A stretch of DNA of 64,000 nucleotides from Paenibacillus timonensis (GCF_009725205.1 NZ_WNZY01000007.1:186001-250000); one strand, 5' to 3'. Numbered from the stretch's first letter, positions 41,505 to 51,420 are shown. A program made the numbers and translations. Notes: generated by a model not told the origin, from the letters alone.

Positions 41505-42860
41505 ATGTCCAAAAAAGTGACGTTTGACTACAGCAAAGCCCTGCAATTCGTTGGGCAGCATGAGGTCGATTATTTTGCGGAGCCGATTCGCACGGCTCAT
41601 GAGCAGCTACATAAAGGTACCGGGGCAGGTTCCGACTTCTTGGGTTGGATCAACTTGCCGACCGACTATGATAAAGAAGAGTTTGCCCGCATCCAAAAAG
41701 CGGCAGCCAAAATCCAAAGCGATTCCGATGTCCTGATCGTCATCGGCATCGGCGGATCCTACTTGGGCGCGCGCGCGGCGATCGAATCGCTGTCCCATTC
41801 GTTCTATAACCTGTTGCCGAAGGACAAGCGCAAGACGCCGGAAATTTATTTTGCCGGTAACAACATCAGCTCGACTTACGTGAATCACCTGCTTGAACTG
41901 ATTGAAGGCAAGGATTTTTCGGTGAACGTCATCTCCAAATCGGGGACGACAACGGAACCGGCGATCGCTTTCCGCATTTTCCGCGCTGCGCTGGAGAAGA
42001 AATACGGCAAGGAAGAAGCGCGTAAGCGCATTTACGCAACGACCGACAAAGCCAAAGGGGCGCTCAAGAAGCTGTCCACCGAAGAAGGCTACGAAACGTT
42101 CGTCATTCCGGACGACGTTGGCGGACGTTATTCCGTTCTGACCGCAGTTGGCCTGTTGCCGATTGCGACTGCCGGTATTAATATTGAAGAAATGATGCAA
42201 GGCGCAGCCGATGCGTCGAAGGAATTCAGCAACCCGAACCTCGCCGAGAACGCCAGCTACCAATATGCAGCCGTACGTAACGCGTTGTACCGCAAAGGCA
42301 AAGTGACGGAAATCCTCGTCAACTACGAGCCTTCCCTGCACTACGTATCGGAATGGTGGAAACAGCTGTACGGCGAAAGCGAAGGCAAGGATTACAAAGG
42401 GATCTATCCGGCTTCGGTTGATTTCTCCACCGATCTGCACTCCATGGGTCAATTCATCCAAGAGGGCAACCGGAACATCTTCGAAACGGTGATTCAAGTG
42501 ACTGAGGTGCCTAGCCACATCACGATTGAATCCGATCCGGCCGATCTGGATGGTTTGAACTTCCTGTCCGGCAAAACGCTTGATTTCGTCAACAAGAAAG
42601 CGTTCCAAGGCACGCTGCTGGCACATACCGATGGCCATGTACCTAACCTGGTCGTGAATGTGCCGGACATGACGCCATATTCGTTTGGTTACCTGGTTTA
42701 TTTCTTTGAAAAAGCCTGCGGTATCAGTGGTTACCTGCTGGGCGTCAATCCATTTGACCAACCGGGTGTCGAAGCGTACAAGAAGAACATGTTCGCACTG
42801 CTTGGCAAGCCGGGTTACGAGAAGGAAAAGGCCGAACTGGAAGCCCGTCTTTCCGAATAA
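41505..42860 (+). CDS. pgi: glucose-6-phosphate isomerase
   Basis: Interconverts glucose-6-phosphate and fructose-6-phosphate, 451 residues, the short Bacillales form. Visible are [14 protein letters not shown] (phosphate loop), [34 protein letters not shown], catalytic Glu/His region [16 protein letters not shown], and the C-terminal [20 protein letters not shown] with the active-site Lys. ATG follows GGAGGAGAG. It would take up glucose-6-phosphate from glucose-1-phosphate made by the phosphorylase at 51421. Confidence 0.97.
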   Translation: MSKKVTFDYSKALQFVGQHEVDYFAEPIRTAHEQLHKGTGAGSDFLGWINLPTDYDKEEFARIQKAAAKIQSDSDVLIVIGIGGSYLGARAAIESLSHSFYNLLPKDKRKTPEIYFAGNNISSTYVNHLLELIEGKDFSVNVISKSGTTTEPAIAFRIFRAALEKKYGKEEARKRIYATTDKAKGALKKLSTEEGYETFVIPDDVGGRYSVLTAVGLLPIATAGINIEEMMQGAADASKEFSNPNLAENASYQYAAVRNALYRKGKVTEILVNYEPSLHYVSEWWKQLYGESEGKDYKGIYPASVDFSTDLHSMGQFIQEGNRNIFETVIQVTEVPSHITIESDPADLDGLNFLSGKTLDFVNKKAFQGTLLAHTDGHVPNLVVNVPDMTPYSFGYLVYFFEKACGISGYLLGVNPFDQPGVEAYKKNMFALLGKPGYEKEKAELEARLSE

Positions 42861-42967
42861 GGATGGCCAGGTAGTAGTAAATGCGTTGAAGTTAGAATGT
42901 CAGGAAGCAGTTCGCCGGAAGATGCCGGAGGAGCTGCTTCTTGGCACATTCATAAGGATGGTCTCAT

Positions 42968-43600
42968 ATGCTGGAAAAGTACAAGACGGTTAGGCAAGCC
43001 GGAGAACAAGAAATCGTCATCAAGAAATCACGGTTTATCGGGCACGTGAAACCGGTGGAAACCGAAGCCGATGCGCTTCAGTTTATTGAGGAGATCAAGA
43101 AGAAGCACTGGAACGCCACGCACAACTGTTCCGCGTACATGATCGGGGAACGGGATGAAATCCAAAAGCAATCGGACGACGGGGAGCCGAGCGGAACAGC
43201 CGGTAAGCCGATTTTGGAGGTGATCAAAAATCAGGGCCTCAAGAACGTCGCCATCGTCGTAACCCGGTATTTCGGAGGGATCATGCTGGGGGCGGGCGGT
43301 CTCATCCGGGCATATACTGACGGAGCCGTCGCAGCGATTGAAGCAGGGGAAGCCATTTCCCGTGTGCTTCATCAGCAAGTATTCGTGGAGCTGGATTACA
43401 CTTGGCTAGGTAAAGTGGAGAATGAATTGCGTAACCGCGGCATCCGTACGGGAGATACGGGGTTTGCGGATAAGGTGACACTATGCTGTCTGCCGCATCA
43501 TCCGGAGGCGCAAGCCTTTATGGATTGGATGACCGATTTGACGGGAGGGCAGGCCGTGATGACGGAAGGTGAAAAGGTTTATTTTATTGAAGGGGAATAA
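42968..43600 (+). CDS. yigZ: YigZ/IMPACT-family protein
   Basis: A 210-residue protein with an N-terminal IMPACT/UPF0029 domain (about 1-125: KKSRFIGHVKPVETEADALQ, THNCSAYMIG, SDDGEPSGTAGKPILEVI, VVTRYFGGIMLGAGGLIRAY in pieces) and a C-terminal DUF1949 ferredoxin-like domain (about 140-205). The family is linked to translation regulation or proteolysis; the activity is not established. Its stop overlaps the start of the TetR gene as TAATG, so the two are coupled. Confidence 0.92.
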   Translation: MLEKYKTVRQAGEQEIVIKKSRFIGHVKPVETEADALQFIEEIKKKHWNATHNCSAYMIGERDEIQKQSDDGEPSGTAGKPILEVIKNQGLKNVAIVVTRYFGGIMLGAGGLIRAYTDGAVAAIEAGEAISRVLHQQVFVELDYTWLGKVENELRNRGIRTGDTGFADKVTLCCLPHHPEAQAFMDWMTDLTGGQAVMTEGEKVYFIEGE

Positions 43601-44202
43601 TGCCTATGGCAAGAAGAGCAGTTGATCAGGAGTTGTCGAGAGAAAGAATTATGGAAGCGGCCCGGCACTTGTTCATTACCAAAGGGTACCGCGGGATTTC
43701 CATGAGGAGCATCGGTCAGCATTTGGGATACAGTCACGGCTCGCTTTATTATCACTTCAAGGAAAAAGCCGAGTTGTTTTATGCCATCGTGGTGAAAGAT
43801 TTCGAGTCGCTGACCCATCTGTGCGAGCAGGTGACCAAGCGGCCGCCTACCGACGGGCTGACCAAAGCAGAGCAACTCATGCTGGAATTCATCAAATTCG
43901 GCTTGGAGCATCCGCACCAATACGAAATCATGTTTATGCTCAGGGATGAGGAAATATTGGCGTACTGTCGCAGCGAACAGGCCAAATGCTTCAATATGTT
44001 CGAGTCCATCATCCGCAGTTTTTTGCAGGAGGAGAGGCATCCGCTGGAGAACAATCCGTCTCTTCCGCTCAGCATGTTTTTGGGTATGCATGGATTTATC
44101 TCTTACTACATCCAGGATCGGCTGACCTTTGAAGAGATTAAGCCGGCCGCTGTCGCGCACGTCAAAATGTTAAGCCACAGCATTTACCGCATAACGTCAT
44201 AG
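43600..44202 (+). CDS. TetR/AcrR-family regulator
   Basis: A 200-residue repressor. The HTH spans about 12-60: SRERIMEAARHLFITKGYRG then ISMRSIGQHLGYSHGSLYYHFKEKAELF (read in parts). The ligand domain (about 75-200) is helical. The ATG at the yigZ stop is used here; ATG 43606 two codons later is possible. Co-transcription with yigZ is likely. The target is unknown. A strong terminator follows. Confidence 0.9.
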   Translation: MPMARRAVDQELSRERIMEAARHLFITKGYRGISMRSIGQHLGYSHGSLYYHFKEKAELFYAIVVKDFESLTHLCEQVTKRPPTDGLTKAEQLMLEFIKFGLEHPHQYEIMFMLRDEEILAYCRSEQAKCFNMFESIIRSFLQEERHPLENNPSLPLSMFLGMHGFISYYIQDRLTFEEIKPAAVAHVKMLSHSIYRITS

Positions 44203-44497
44203 GGCGTTTTTGTTTTCACTTCTCGCTTTATCCAATTACACCATCATAGCATCAACACTTTATAACACTAATTGACAAAACCGGTCCATCCCCTGTAGAA
44301 AACAGATTCGGGGAAGGCCGGTTTTTGTTCAGTGTATAGCAAAAAAAACCGCTCAAACCGCTTGGCTACTGCTTTTTTTCAGATTGACGGAATGCTTGCG
44401 GTTTGGTAATCTATTCTTAATAAACAAATCCAAGTAAATTCATCTGAATATTTAATAATTCAGTTCTTTGGAAACCGGAAGGGATGTGTGGTTTTGC
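44203..44497. other. intergenic region before the CysA-like gene
   Basis: Holds the TetR-gene terminator and an AT-rich stretch with no convincing promoter or riboswitch. Two short GC motifs (ACCGCTCAAACCGCTT; TGCGGTTTGG) could pair weakly. Confidence 0.3.
44277..44327 (+). terminator. terminator after the TetR-type gene
   Basis: Stem AAAACCGGTCC / GGCCGGTTTT with inner CCCC / GGGG, followed by a T run. Confidence 0.75.
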
Positions 44498-45562
44498 ATG
44501 CATGTAGAAGTGCGGAATTTGGATAAGCATTTTGGCAGCTTCCATGCCGTCCAAAATGTCAGTTTTGGCATCGAAAAGGGTCAATTGATCGGTTTGCTGG
44601 GGCCTAGCGGGGGCGGCAAAACGTCGATACTTCGCATGCTAGCGGGCCTGGAGCAGCCGGATGGCGGCGAGATTCTATTCCATGGGCAGCGGGTCAACGA
44701 GCTGGCACCGCAGGATCGCGGAATCGGCTTTGTTTTCCAAAGTTATGCTCTCTTTAAGCATATGACGGTATTCGATAATATTGCCTTCGGCCTGCAAGTG
44801 AAGAAGGTGTCAAAGGCGGACACGCGAGCGCGGGTCATGGAGCTGGTCGAGCTGACCGGGCTGCGGGGATTCGAGAACCGCTATCCGCATCAACTGTCGG
44901 GGGGGCAGCGCCAACGGGTTGCCTTTGCCCGCGCTTTGGCGCCCCAGCCGCAGTTGTTGCTACTCGATGAGCCCTTTGCCGCGATCGATGCCAAGATCCG
45001 CCAGGAGCTGCGTTCGTGGCTGCGCGAGTTGATCGAGCGGGTAGGGATCACCTCGATTTTCGTCACTCATGACCAGGATGAAGCGATTGAGGTGGCTGAC
45101 GAAATCATGATTATTAATCAGGGACGGCTGGAGCAAAAAGGGACGCCTTGGGATATCTACAAGGAGCCGGAAACCCCGTTCGTGGCTTCGTTTATCGGGC
45201 AATCGACGCTGGTGGAACGTGCTGCCGACCTGAAAGGCTTCGAGGAGGAAAGCGGAGGGCCGGAGACGAAAGCCTTGATCCGTCCGGAATACATCGAAGT
45301 AGGCACCGATCACGAATTTACATTGTTATCCGCGACTGCCCCAGGCGTCGTGAAGCACCTGCATTTCCGCGGCAGCGAATGGCTGGTGGAGGTGGAGGTC
45401 GGGGGGCATACCCTAACGACGTTCCGCTCCCTGGAGAAAGAAACGTTGAAGGCGGGTCAGGAGGTTCGCGTGCTCGTCCACCGCGCTTATCTCTTCGACC
45501 AAAAGCGGAGCTGGATCCTCGAGAATCCGCTGAAGGGTAATCCGCTTAGCGTGATTATTTGA
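44498..45562 (+). CDS. cysA: CysA-like sulfate/thiosulfate-type ABC ATPase (orphan)
   Basis: A 354-residue importer ATPase. Walker A LLGPSGGGKTSILRML (about 33-48), Q-loop VFQSYALFKHMTVFDN, signature LSGGQRQRVAFARALAPQ, Walker B LLLDEPFAAID, His switch VTHDQDEAIEVAD, and a C-terminal TOBE region (about 240-350). Sequence resembles CysA more than MalK. No cognate permease or binding protein is adjacent. The convergent sugar transporter lacks an ATPase, so service to it is conceivable but unproven. The ATG gives the usual MHVEVRNLDK start; its ribosome site GGAAGGG is rather distant. Confidence 0.82.
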   Translation: MHVEVRNLDKHFGSFHAVQNVSFGIEKGQLIGLLGPSGGGKTSILRMLAGLEQPDGGEILFHGQRVNELAPQDRGIGFVFQSYALFKHMTVFDNIAFGLQVKKVSKADTRARVMELVELTGLRGFENRYPHQLSGGQRQRVAFARALAPQPQLLLLDEPFAAIDAKIRQELRSWLRELIERVGITSIFVTHDQDEAIEVADEIMIINQGRLEQKGTPWDIYKEPETPFVASFIGQSTLVERAADLKGFEEESGGPETKALIRPEYIEVGTDHEFTLLSATAPGVVKHLHFRGSEWLVEVEVGGHTLTTFRSLEKETLKAGQEVRVLVHRAYLFDQKRSWILENPLKGNPLSVII

Positions 45563-45565
45563 ATG

Positions 45566-45622
45566 ACTAAAGGGCTGTATCTAGGAAAGCAGAAGCGGCT
45601 TTCCACGATACAGCCCTTTAGT
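45566..45622. terminator. bidirectional terminator between CysA-like and sugar permease genes
   Basis: A perfect 16-bp outer stem ACTAAAGGGCTGTATC / GATACAGCCCTTTAGT with an inner GGAAAGC / GCTTTCC. Confidence 0.92.
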
Positions 45623-45626
45623 TGTT

Positions 45627-46457
45627 TTACTTCATACCGGAGATCGAATAGTTTTCGATGATATGTTTTTGGAAAATGACGAAGATGATGATGATCGGTA
45701 CGACCATAAATGCCGATCCCGCCATCTGCAAGGCGTAATCTCCTCCGTACTGACCTTTCAGCAACTGCAGACCAACCGACAACGTGTACAGCTTCTCGTC
45801 GTTGGCGATGATGAGCGGCCACAGGAAGCTGTTCCAGCCGCCGATGAACGTCAAGATGCCTTGCACTGCCAGAATCGATTTGGAGATCGGCAACGCGATC
45901 TGCATGAAAATACGGAATTCGCCGGCTCCGTCGAGACGGGTGGCTTCCAGTAACTCGTCCGGGATCGTCGACATGAATTGACGGAATAAGAAAATACCGA
46001 AAGCGCCAACCAAACCCGGGAGCACAATCCCGATCATCGTATTGGTCAGGCTCATCGTGTTCAAGATCAGATAGACCGGAATCATCGTGACCTGCCCGGG
46101 GATCATCATGGTCGCCAAGACGAGATAGAAGAAACCGTCTCGTCCTTTAAATTGGTATTTGGCGAAAGCAAATCCGGCCAAGGCATTCAGAAACAGGCCA
46201 AGGAAGGAGAAGGCAACGATGATCAACGTATTTCGTAAATAAATGCCGAACTGCATGTTCTCAAACAGCTCGCGGAAGTTGTCCAGGGTAAATTGGTTTG
46301 GCCATAGCGTTGGCGGGATTTGCGCCACTTCGCTTTCCGGCTTGAACGATGATAGGATCATCCAGACGAACGGCAGCAACATGAGCAGGCCCATCGCGCC
46401 GAGCAGAATTCCGACCAGCCATTGAAGCGCCTTATCGCCCGAGGTTCTGGTTTGCAT
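45627..46457 (-). CDS. carbohydrate ABC permease, MalG type
   Basis: A 276-residue permease with six helices. The EAA loop, DELLEATRLDGAGEFRIFMQIALPISK (read in parts), sits at about 185-210 and contacts the ATPase. It pairs with the MalF-type protein upstream and the binding protein at 47473. By position in the regulon it imports beta-glucan oligosaccharides. ATG follows GGGAGGTG. Last gene of the leftward operon. Confidence 0.92.
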   Translation of the reverse strand: MQTRTSGDKALQWLVGILLGAMGLLMLLPFVWMILSSFKPESEVAQIPPTLWPNQFTLDNFRELFENMQFGIYLRNTLIIVAFSFLGLFLNALAGFAFAKYQFKGRDGFFYLVLATMMIPGQVTMIPVYLILNTMSLTNTMIGIVLPGLVGAFGIFLFRQFMSTIPDELLEATRLDGAGEFRIFMQIALPISKSILAVQGILTFIGGWNSFLWPLIIANDEKLYTLSVGLQLLKGQYGGDYALQMAGSAFMVVPIIIIFVIFQKHIIENYSISGMK

Positions 46458-46481
46458 GCGTATACACCTCCCGGGATGACA

Positions 46482-47369
46482 TCAGACATCCGCTTCCTTG
46501 TTTTGAAATTTGAATTGGATCAGCGTGATGAGGATAATGGCGAAGAACAGGATAAAGGAGCCTGCCGCAGCATATCCGAATTTGCTGTACTGAAAGCCGT
46601 TGTTATAAATAAACAAAGCCACGGACATCGTGCCATCGAGCGGGCCGCCTTTGGTCATCACGAAGGGTTCCTCGAAGAACTGCAGCCAGCCGATCATTGT
46701 GGTGATCGAGACGAAGAAAATCGCAAAGCGCAGCAGCGGGATCGTAATGGACCAGGTTTGCCGCCAACTGCTGGCCCCGTCGATTTGCGCCGCTTCGTAA
46801 TACGTTTTCGAGATGCCTTTAATCGCGGCTATGAAAATAATCATGTTTAGGCCGATTGCCCGCCATACGGCCAGGATGATCAGCGAGATTTTGGCCATCA
46901 CCGGATCCTGCAGCCAAGGCACGGACCCCAACCCCAACGAGTTTAATATATAGTTGAGCAGCCCTAGCGACGGATTGTACAGATAACTCCAGACAACGGC
47001 AACCGCCACGACGTTGGTGACCGACGGCATATAGAAAATGACCCGAAACGCCTTGAAGATACGGGCTTGGCCGAAGTTGATCAATAAGGCGACCATCAGG
47101 GAAATGAGGATAACGAGAGGCACGCCGATAATAACGTAAAATAACGTGTTAAAGATAGATTTCTGGAAAGAAGGGTCCTGCAGCACTTCCTTATAGTTAT
47201 CGAGGCCGATAAAGCTGATGTTGGATAGATCGGCCAGACCGGCCAAATCCATGTCGGTGAAGCTGATAACGAGTGCGATGGCGATCGGAAGCAGTGAAAA
47301 GAGCGCCAGCAAAATCAGAGTCGGCGCAATGAACAGATAAGGTGCGTTTTTTTGCGATAAGCCTTTCAT
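46482..47369 (-). CDS. carbohydrate ABC permease, MalF type
   Basis: A 295-residue permease with six helices and the EAA loop TYYEAAQIDGASSWRQTWSI (about 195-215). Family CUT1. Starts MKGLSQKNAPYLFIAPTL behind AAGGAAGTG. It lies 103 bp after the binding protein gene and 24 bp before the MalG-type gene. Confidence 0.92.
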   Translation of the reverse strand: MKGLSQKNAPYLFIAPTLILLALFSLLPIAIALVISFTDMDLAGLADLSNISFIGLDNYKEVLQDPSFQKSIFNTLFYVIIGVPLVILISLMVALLINFGQARIFKAFRVIFYMPSVTNVVAVAVVWSYLYNPSLGLLNYILNSLGLGSVPWLQDPVMAKISLIILAVWRAIGLNMIIFIAAIKGISKTYYEAAQIDGASSWRQTWSITIPLLRFAIFFVSITTMIGWLQFFEEPFVMTKGGPLDGTMSVALFIYNNGFQYSKFGYAAAGSFILFFAIILITLIQFKFQNKEADV

Positions 47370-47472
47370 ACCGGATCACTTCCTTTGTTAAGCGCATCTT
47401 AGCTAACGTTACCGACTAGCCCGCCGGTGAGTAAAAGAGCCGGCAGGCTTTTGCGGTATCGTGGAACTTAGC

Positions 47473-48753
47473 TTACTTGCTGAGAATTTTCTCGGCTTCG
47501 GTGTTAAATGCATCCATCTCTTTTTGGACATCGGCTCCGCCGCGAACGACACGTTCAAAGCTCTTCAAGTAGGTTTGGGCAATTTGCTCCCAAGTGGTAA
47601 GCAGCGGCATCGGTTCGGAATGCTCCAGCTGCTCTTGCAGCGCTTGATAATTCGGATCGTCCTTCAGGGATGGATCATCCCAGGCCTTTATGTTGGTCGG
47701 TAACGATTTGGTCAGCTGCATCCATTTGATTTGCGTTTCCGGCTTGCTCATGTATTGAATGAATTTCAAAGCTTCGTCCTGATGTTTCGTATATTGGAAT
47801 ACCGACAAATCAGAGCCGCCCAGCGCAGAAATGTTGTTCTCCTTGGCAGGTAGCGGGGCGACCGCCCATTTGCCTTCCAAATCTGGCGCTTGCGTCTTGA
47901 TCGTATTGATCATCCAAGGGCCGCTGATGAACATTGGTACAATGCCCTCGCCGCCAAGCCCTTGAACCGCATCCAATCCAAGGTCGACAGGTGCGGAACC
48001 ATCCTTAAAGAACCCATTCAGATAATCAACAGCTTCGACGAACTCCGGTTGGTTAAACAGCGGTTTGTTCTGGTCATCGAGCAGCTTGGAACCGTTCTGG
48101 CGGGCGAACATAAATGCCAGCGACTGTTCATTCATGTCGATGCTGATCCCGTATTTTCCTTCGCCTCGGTCAGCCAGCTTCTTCGCCGCATCACGCAGTT
48201 CCTCCCACGTTTTCGGTGCTTGGTCATAGCCGACTTCCTTCAAAAGATCGGTGCGGTAGAACAGAACTCGGGTTTCGGTGTACCACGGAACACCGACGAT
48301 CTTCCCGTCATATTTGGTCGTGTTTACGGCGCCTGCATAAAATTGATCCTCTTTAAACTCCGGATACTTGTCTACCAACGAAGTCAGATCCAACAGCGCG
48401 CCGGCATTTGCAAACTCCGGAATCCAGGTCGTCCCCATTTGGATGACGTCCGGACCTTTCTTCGAGGCGACCGCCGTCAGGAGCTTGTCGTGCGCATTCG
48501 ACCAAGGCAGCGCCTGAACGTCAACCTTGATAGTTGGATTCTCCTTCATGAAATCGTCGGCAATTTGCGGCAGCGATTTGGCTTCGTCGCCCATCGCCCA
48601 TACGCTGATTTCCACTTGTTTATCTCCGCCGCCGTTAGCGCCGCCATTGCCGTTACCGCCATTGGCGGCGTTATCGTTCGAACCGCAGCCGGCAAGGAGA
48701 CCGGCGAGTACCAGAGAGCTGGCTAGCAGGGTAGTTGCTGTTTTTTTCCACAT
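47473..48753 (-). CDS. lipoprotein substrate-binding protein for beta-glucan oligosaccharides (CUT1)
   Basis: A 426-residue extracellular lipoprotein. The signal peptide ends in the lipobox VLAGLLAGC (Cys about 23), followed by an Asn/Gly-rich linker. The SBP_bac_1 fold shows ISVWAMGDEAKSLPQIADDF and VQGLGGEGIVPMFISGPWMI (in parts). The start is ATG 48753 with AAAGGGA upstream; in-frame codons farther up lack a ribosome site and spoil the signal peptide. Substrate by context: the Listeria innocua homologue in the same arrangement (Lin1841) binds sophoro-oligosaccharides. Confidence 0.9.
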   Translation of the reverse strand: MWKKTATTLLASSLVLAGLLAGCGSNDNAANGGNGNGGANGGGDKQVEISVWAMGDEAKSLPQIADDFMKENPTIKVDVQALPWSNAHDKLLTAVASKKGPDVIQMGTTWIPEFANAGALLDLTSLVDKYPEFKEDQFYAGAVNTTKYDGKIVGVPWYTETRVLFYRTDLLKEVGYDQAPKTWEELRDAAKKLADRGEGKYGISIDMNEQSLAFMFARQNGSKLLDDQNKPLFNQPEFVEAVDYLNGFFKDGSAPVDLGLDAVQGLGGEGIVPMFISGPWMINTIKTQAPDLEGKWAVAPLPAKENNISALGGSDLSVFQYTKHQDEALKFIQYMSKPETQIKWMQLTKSLPTNIKAWDDPSLKDDPNYQALQEQLEHSEPMPLLTTWEQIAQTYLKSFERVVRGGADVQKEMDAFNTEAEKILSK

Positions 48754-48925
48754 AAGGATCGTCCCTTTCATAAAAAAATAGCTGTAAATAATATGAGGCA
48801 TTGGTTAGAGATTTTATGCAAATCGGATGAGCTGGCCTGGAGGACGAGCAACACCTCCTTCTCTGGATAGATTCATTGGTCCCCTTGTCATAAACTTTGT
48901 TGACGCCTAGATCGACGATTTTGGT

Positions 48926-49024
48926 GAAACGTTTCGAAATAGAAAAACAAAACTCGAATCCTAGAAATTCAGAACCGAGTGAAACGTTTCGATTCATTAT
49001 AAAACAGAATGTAATCGTATTCAA
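48926..49024 (-). promoter_or_regulatory. leftward promoter of the transporter operon with two LacI-type operators
   Basis: On the minus strand TTGAAT (49024-49019), 17-bp spacer, TATAAT (49001-48996). Operator GAAACGTTTC lies at 48981-48990 over the start site, and a second one at 48926-48935 in the leader. Confidence 0.85.
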
Positions 49025-49077
49025 TAGATTTTTTTGGGTTCGAAAAAACGAATTAATTTTGTTGAACTGACTATATT

Positions 49078-49174
49078 GAAACGTTTCAACCCTAATTGAA
49101 ATCGCATTCAACGAAAATTGACGGATTTTTTGATTCGAGATATAATCCAAATATTCAAATAATCGAAACGTTTC
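49078..49174 (+). promoter_or_regulatory. rightward promoter of the GH3-phosphorylase operon with two LacI-type operators
   Basis: TTGACG (49118-49123), 17-bp spacer, TATAAT (49141-49146). Operators GAAACGTTTC lie at 49078-49087 upstream and 49165-49174 downstream of the start. Confidence 0.85.
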
Positions 49175-49226
49175 AACGAAATACTATTACTATTTTCTCA
49201 AATGAAAAAGGTGGGGAATTAAACTA

Positions 49227-51392
49227 ATGATCCGGCAACCCATAAAGAATTACCTCAAACAGATGACCCTAGCGGAAAAAATCGACCAGCTATTGCAGTT
49301 GGCCGTGCCCTTCTTCGAAGGTGCCCAAACCGAGGGAGAAATCACCGGTCCGATGCAGGAGCTGGGCGTGTCGGAACAAACGGTGCGAAACACGGGTTCG
49401 GTTCTCGGCTTGTCGGGCGCTCAGGAAGCGATAAACGTTCAGCAGGCCCATTTGAAGAAGAACCGCTTAGGAATTCCGCTGCTTATGATGGCCGACATCA
49501 TTCACGGCTTTAAAACGATATTCCCCGTACCGCTAGCCATCGGTTGCTCTTGGGATCTGAAACTGGCTGAGCAAAGCGCTGAAATTGCCGCAAGGGAAGC
49601 GGCAGCGTCGGGGGTACATGTTACGTTTGCCCCCATGGCTGATCTGGTACGCGATCCCAGATGGGGTCGGGTGATGGAATCGACAGGGGAAGATCCGTAT
49701 TTGAACGGGGAATTCGCCCGGGCATTTGTCCGTGGCTTCCAGGGCCATGACTTGCGAAACGATACGAGCCGGGTGGCCGCCTGCGTGAAGCACTTCGCTG
49801 CCTATGGCGCCGCCGAGGGCGGACGGGATTACAACACTGTCGATATGTCGGAGCGGCAGCTGCGCGAATATTATTTGCCGGCCTATAAAGCTGCGTTGGA
49901 TGAGGGCTGCGAAATGGTCATGGCGGCTTTTAATACCGTTGATGGCATCCCGGCGACCGGCAATCGTCGCCTGCTGCGCCAGCTGCTTCGCGACGAATGG
50001 GGCTTTGACGGCGTGATCATCTCGGATTGGGGCGCGGTGAAAGAACTGATTCCGCACGGCGCTGCGGTCGACGAGAAGGAAGCGGCCCGTCGCTCTATCG
50101 AAGCGGGCATCGACATCGAAATGATGACCACCTGCTACATGAAGCATTTGGCGGAATTGGTGAAGGCCGGGATTGTCGAGGAAGCAAGGATTGACGAAGC
50201 CGTACTGCGTATCCTGCAGTTGAAGGAAAACCTCGGGTTATTCGACAATCCTTATCGCGGCGCGGATCCAAAGCGGGAAGCGGAGATCGTCTTTTGCGAA
50301 GAACATCGAGCCGTATCGCGCGAATTGGCAGTGAAATCCTGCGTGCTGCTCAAGAATGGCGGAGCGCTTCCGCTGCGGCAGGATCAATCCATAGCGTTGA
50401 TCGGACCGTTTGCGCAAAGCGGCGATATTCTTGGACCGTGGTCCTGGCAGGGTTCGACGGAGGCAGCGGTTTGCCTTTATGACGGCATCGCCGCGAAGGT
50501 TGGTGCTGACAAGGTCGCCATCGCAGAAGGCTGCGGTATCGAGGAAGGCGATGAGCGCCGGCTTGGGGAAGCCATCGCCGCGGCGGCCGGTGCCGACGTC
50601 ATCGTTCTGGCGCTGGGCGAGAGCTCGGCAATGAGCGGCGAGGCGGGCAGCCGGGGAGATATCCGGCTGCCGCAGGCGCAGTTGGCGCTGATCGAACGCC
50701 TCGCCGGGCTGGGCAAGCCGATGGTGGCTGTGTTGTTCAACGGACGGCCGCTGGACCTGCACGGCGTGGCGGATCGCGCCGATGCCGTGCTCGAAGCCTG
50801 GTTTCCCGGCAGCGAAGGCGGCCATGCGATCGCTGACCTGTTGTATGGCGACGCGTTGCCTTCGGGCCGACTGTCGATGTCTTTTCCGCATTCGGTTGGG
50901 CAAATTCCGGTGTACTACAACCACTTCAACACGGGGCGCCCGAAGGGGGCGCCGGACGCGCAGATCAGATATGTTTCGCAATACCTGGACATGCCTAATG
51001 AACCTCTTTTCCCGTTTGGGTTCGGACTGAGCTACACCACGTTTGTTTATGGCGAACCGGAACTGTCGTCATCGAGGATGACGCCGGACCGGCCGCTAAC
51101 GATAAGCGTGAATGTGACGAATACCGGGGCGGCCGCCGCCGAGGAAACGGTGCAGCTGTATGTCCGAGATTTGGCGGGAGACGTAGTTCGGCCGGTCAAA
51201 GAGCTTAAAGGGTTCCGCAAAATCCTGTTGCAGCCGGGAGAGACCCGGGAAGTCGCCTTCGAACTGGCGGAGAAGCAGCTGCGATATTACCATAGCGATT
51301 TGACCTATGCCAGCGACGAAGGCGAGTTTGTTGCCTATGTCGGTCCGAACAGCCGGAATGCCGTGGGAATGCGATTTACTTTACACCTATAG
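49227..51392 (+). CDS. GH3 beta-glucosidase (probable sophorose/beta-1,2-gluco-oligosaccharide type)
   Basis: A 721-residue intracellular glycoside hydrolase family 3 enzyme without signal peptide. It has a TIM barrel (about 25-340) with FAPMADLVRDPRWGRVMEST, KHFAAYGAAEGGRDYN, and the nucleophile D267 in VIISDWGA; an alpha/beta sandwich (about 370-570); and a C-terminal FnIII-like domain (about 610-715, VNVTNTGAAAAEETVQLYVR). BglX-type organisation. Gene order with the phosphorylase and binding protein is that of Listeria innocua lin1839-lin1841, where the GH3 enzyme acts on sophorose and longer beta-1,2 oligomers. ATG follows AAGGTGGGG; it lies behind a LacI-type operator. Confidence 0.92.
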   Translation: MIRQPIKNYLKQMTLAEKIDQLLQLAVPFFEGAQTEGEITGPMQELGVSEQTVRNTGSVLGLSGAQEAINVQQAHLKKNRLGIPLLMMADIIHGFKTIFPVPLAIGCSWDLKLAEQSAEIAAREAAASGVHVTFAPMADLVRDPRWGRVMESTGEDPYLNGEFARAFVRGFQGHDLRNDTSRVAACVKHFAAYGAAEGGRDYNTVDMSERQLREYYLPAYKAALDEGCEMVMAAFNTVDGIPATGNRRLLRQLLRDEWGFDGVIISDWGAVKELIPHGAAVDEKEAARRSIEAGIDIEMMTTCYMKHLAELVKAGIVEEARIDEAVLRILQLKENLGLFDNPYRGADPKREAEIVFCEEHRAVSRELAVKSCVLLKNGGALPLRQDQSIALIGPFAQSGDILGPWSWQGSTEAAVCLYDGIAAKVGADKVAIAEGCGIEEGDERRLGEAIAAAAGADVIVLALGESSAMSGEAGSRGDIRLPQAQLALIERLAGLGKPMVAVLFNGRPLDLHGVADRADAVLEAWFPGSEGGHAIADLLYGDALPSGRLSMSFPHSVGQIPVYYNHFNTGRPKGAPDAQIRYVSQYLDMPNEPLFPFGFGLSYTTFVYGEPELSSSRMTPDRPLTISVNVTNTGAAAAEETVQLYVRDLAGDVVRPVKELKGFRKILLQPGETREVAFELAEKQLRYYHSDLTYASDEGEFVAYVGPNSRNAVGMRFTLHL

Positions 51393-51420
51393 AAGCAAAA
51401 GTAGAAAAGGAGTGAACAGG

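Noticed and set aside
41607..42761. 384-codon frame antisense to pgi
   Set aside because: Same reasoning as for tkt; composition is that of an antisense shadow.
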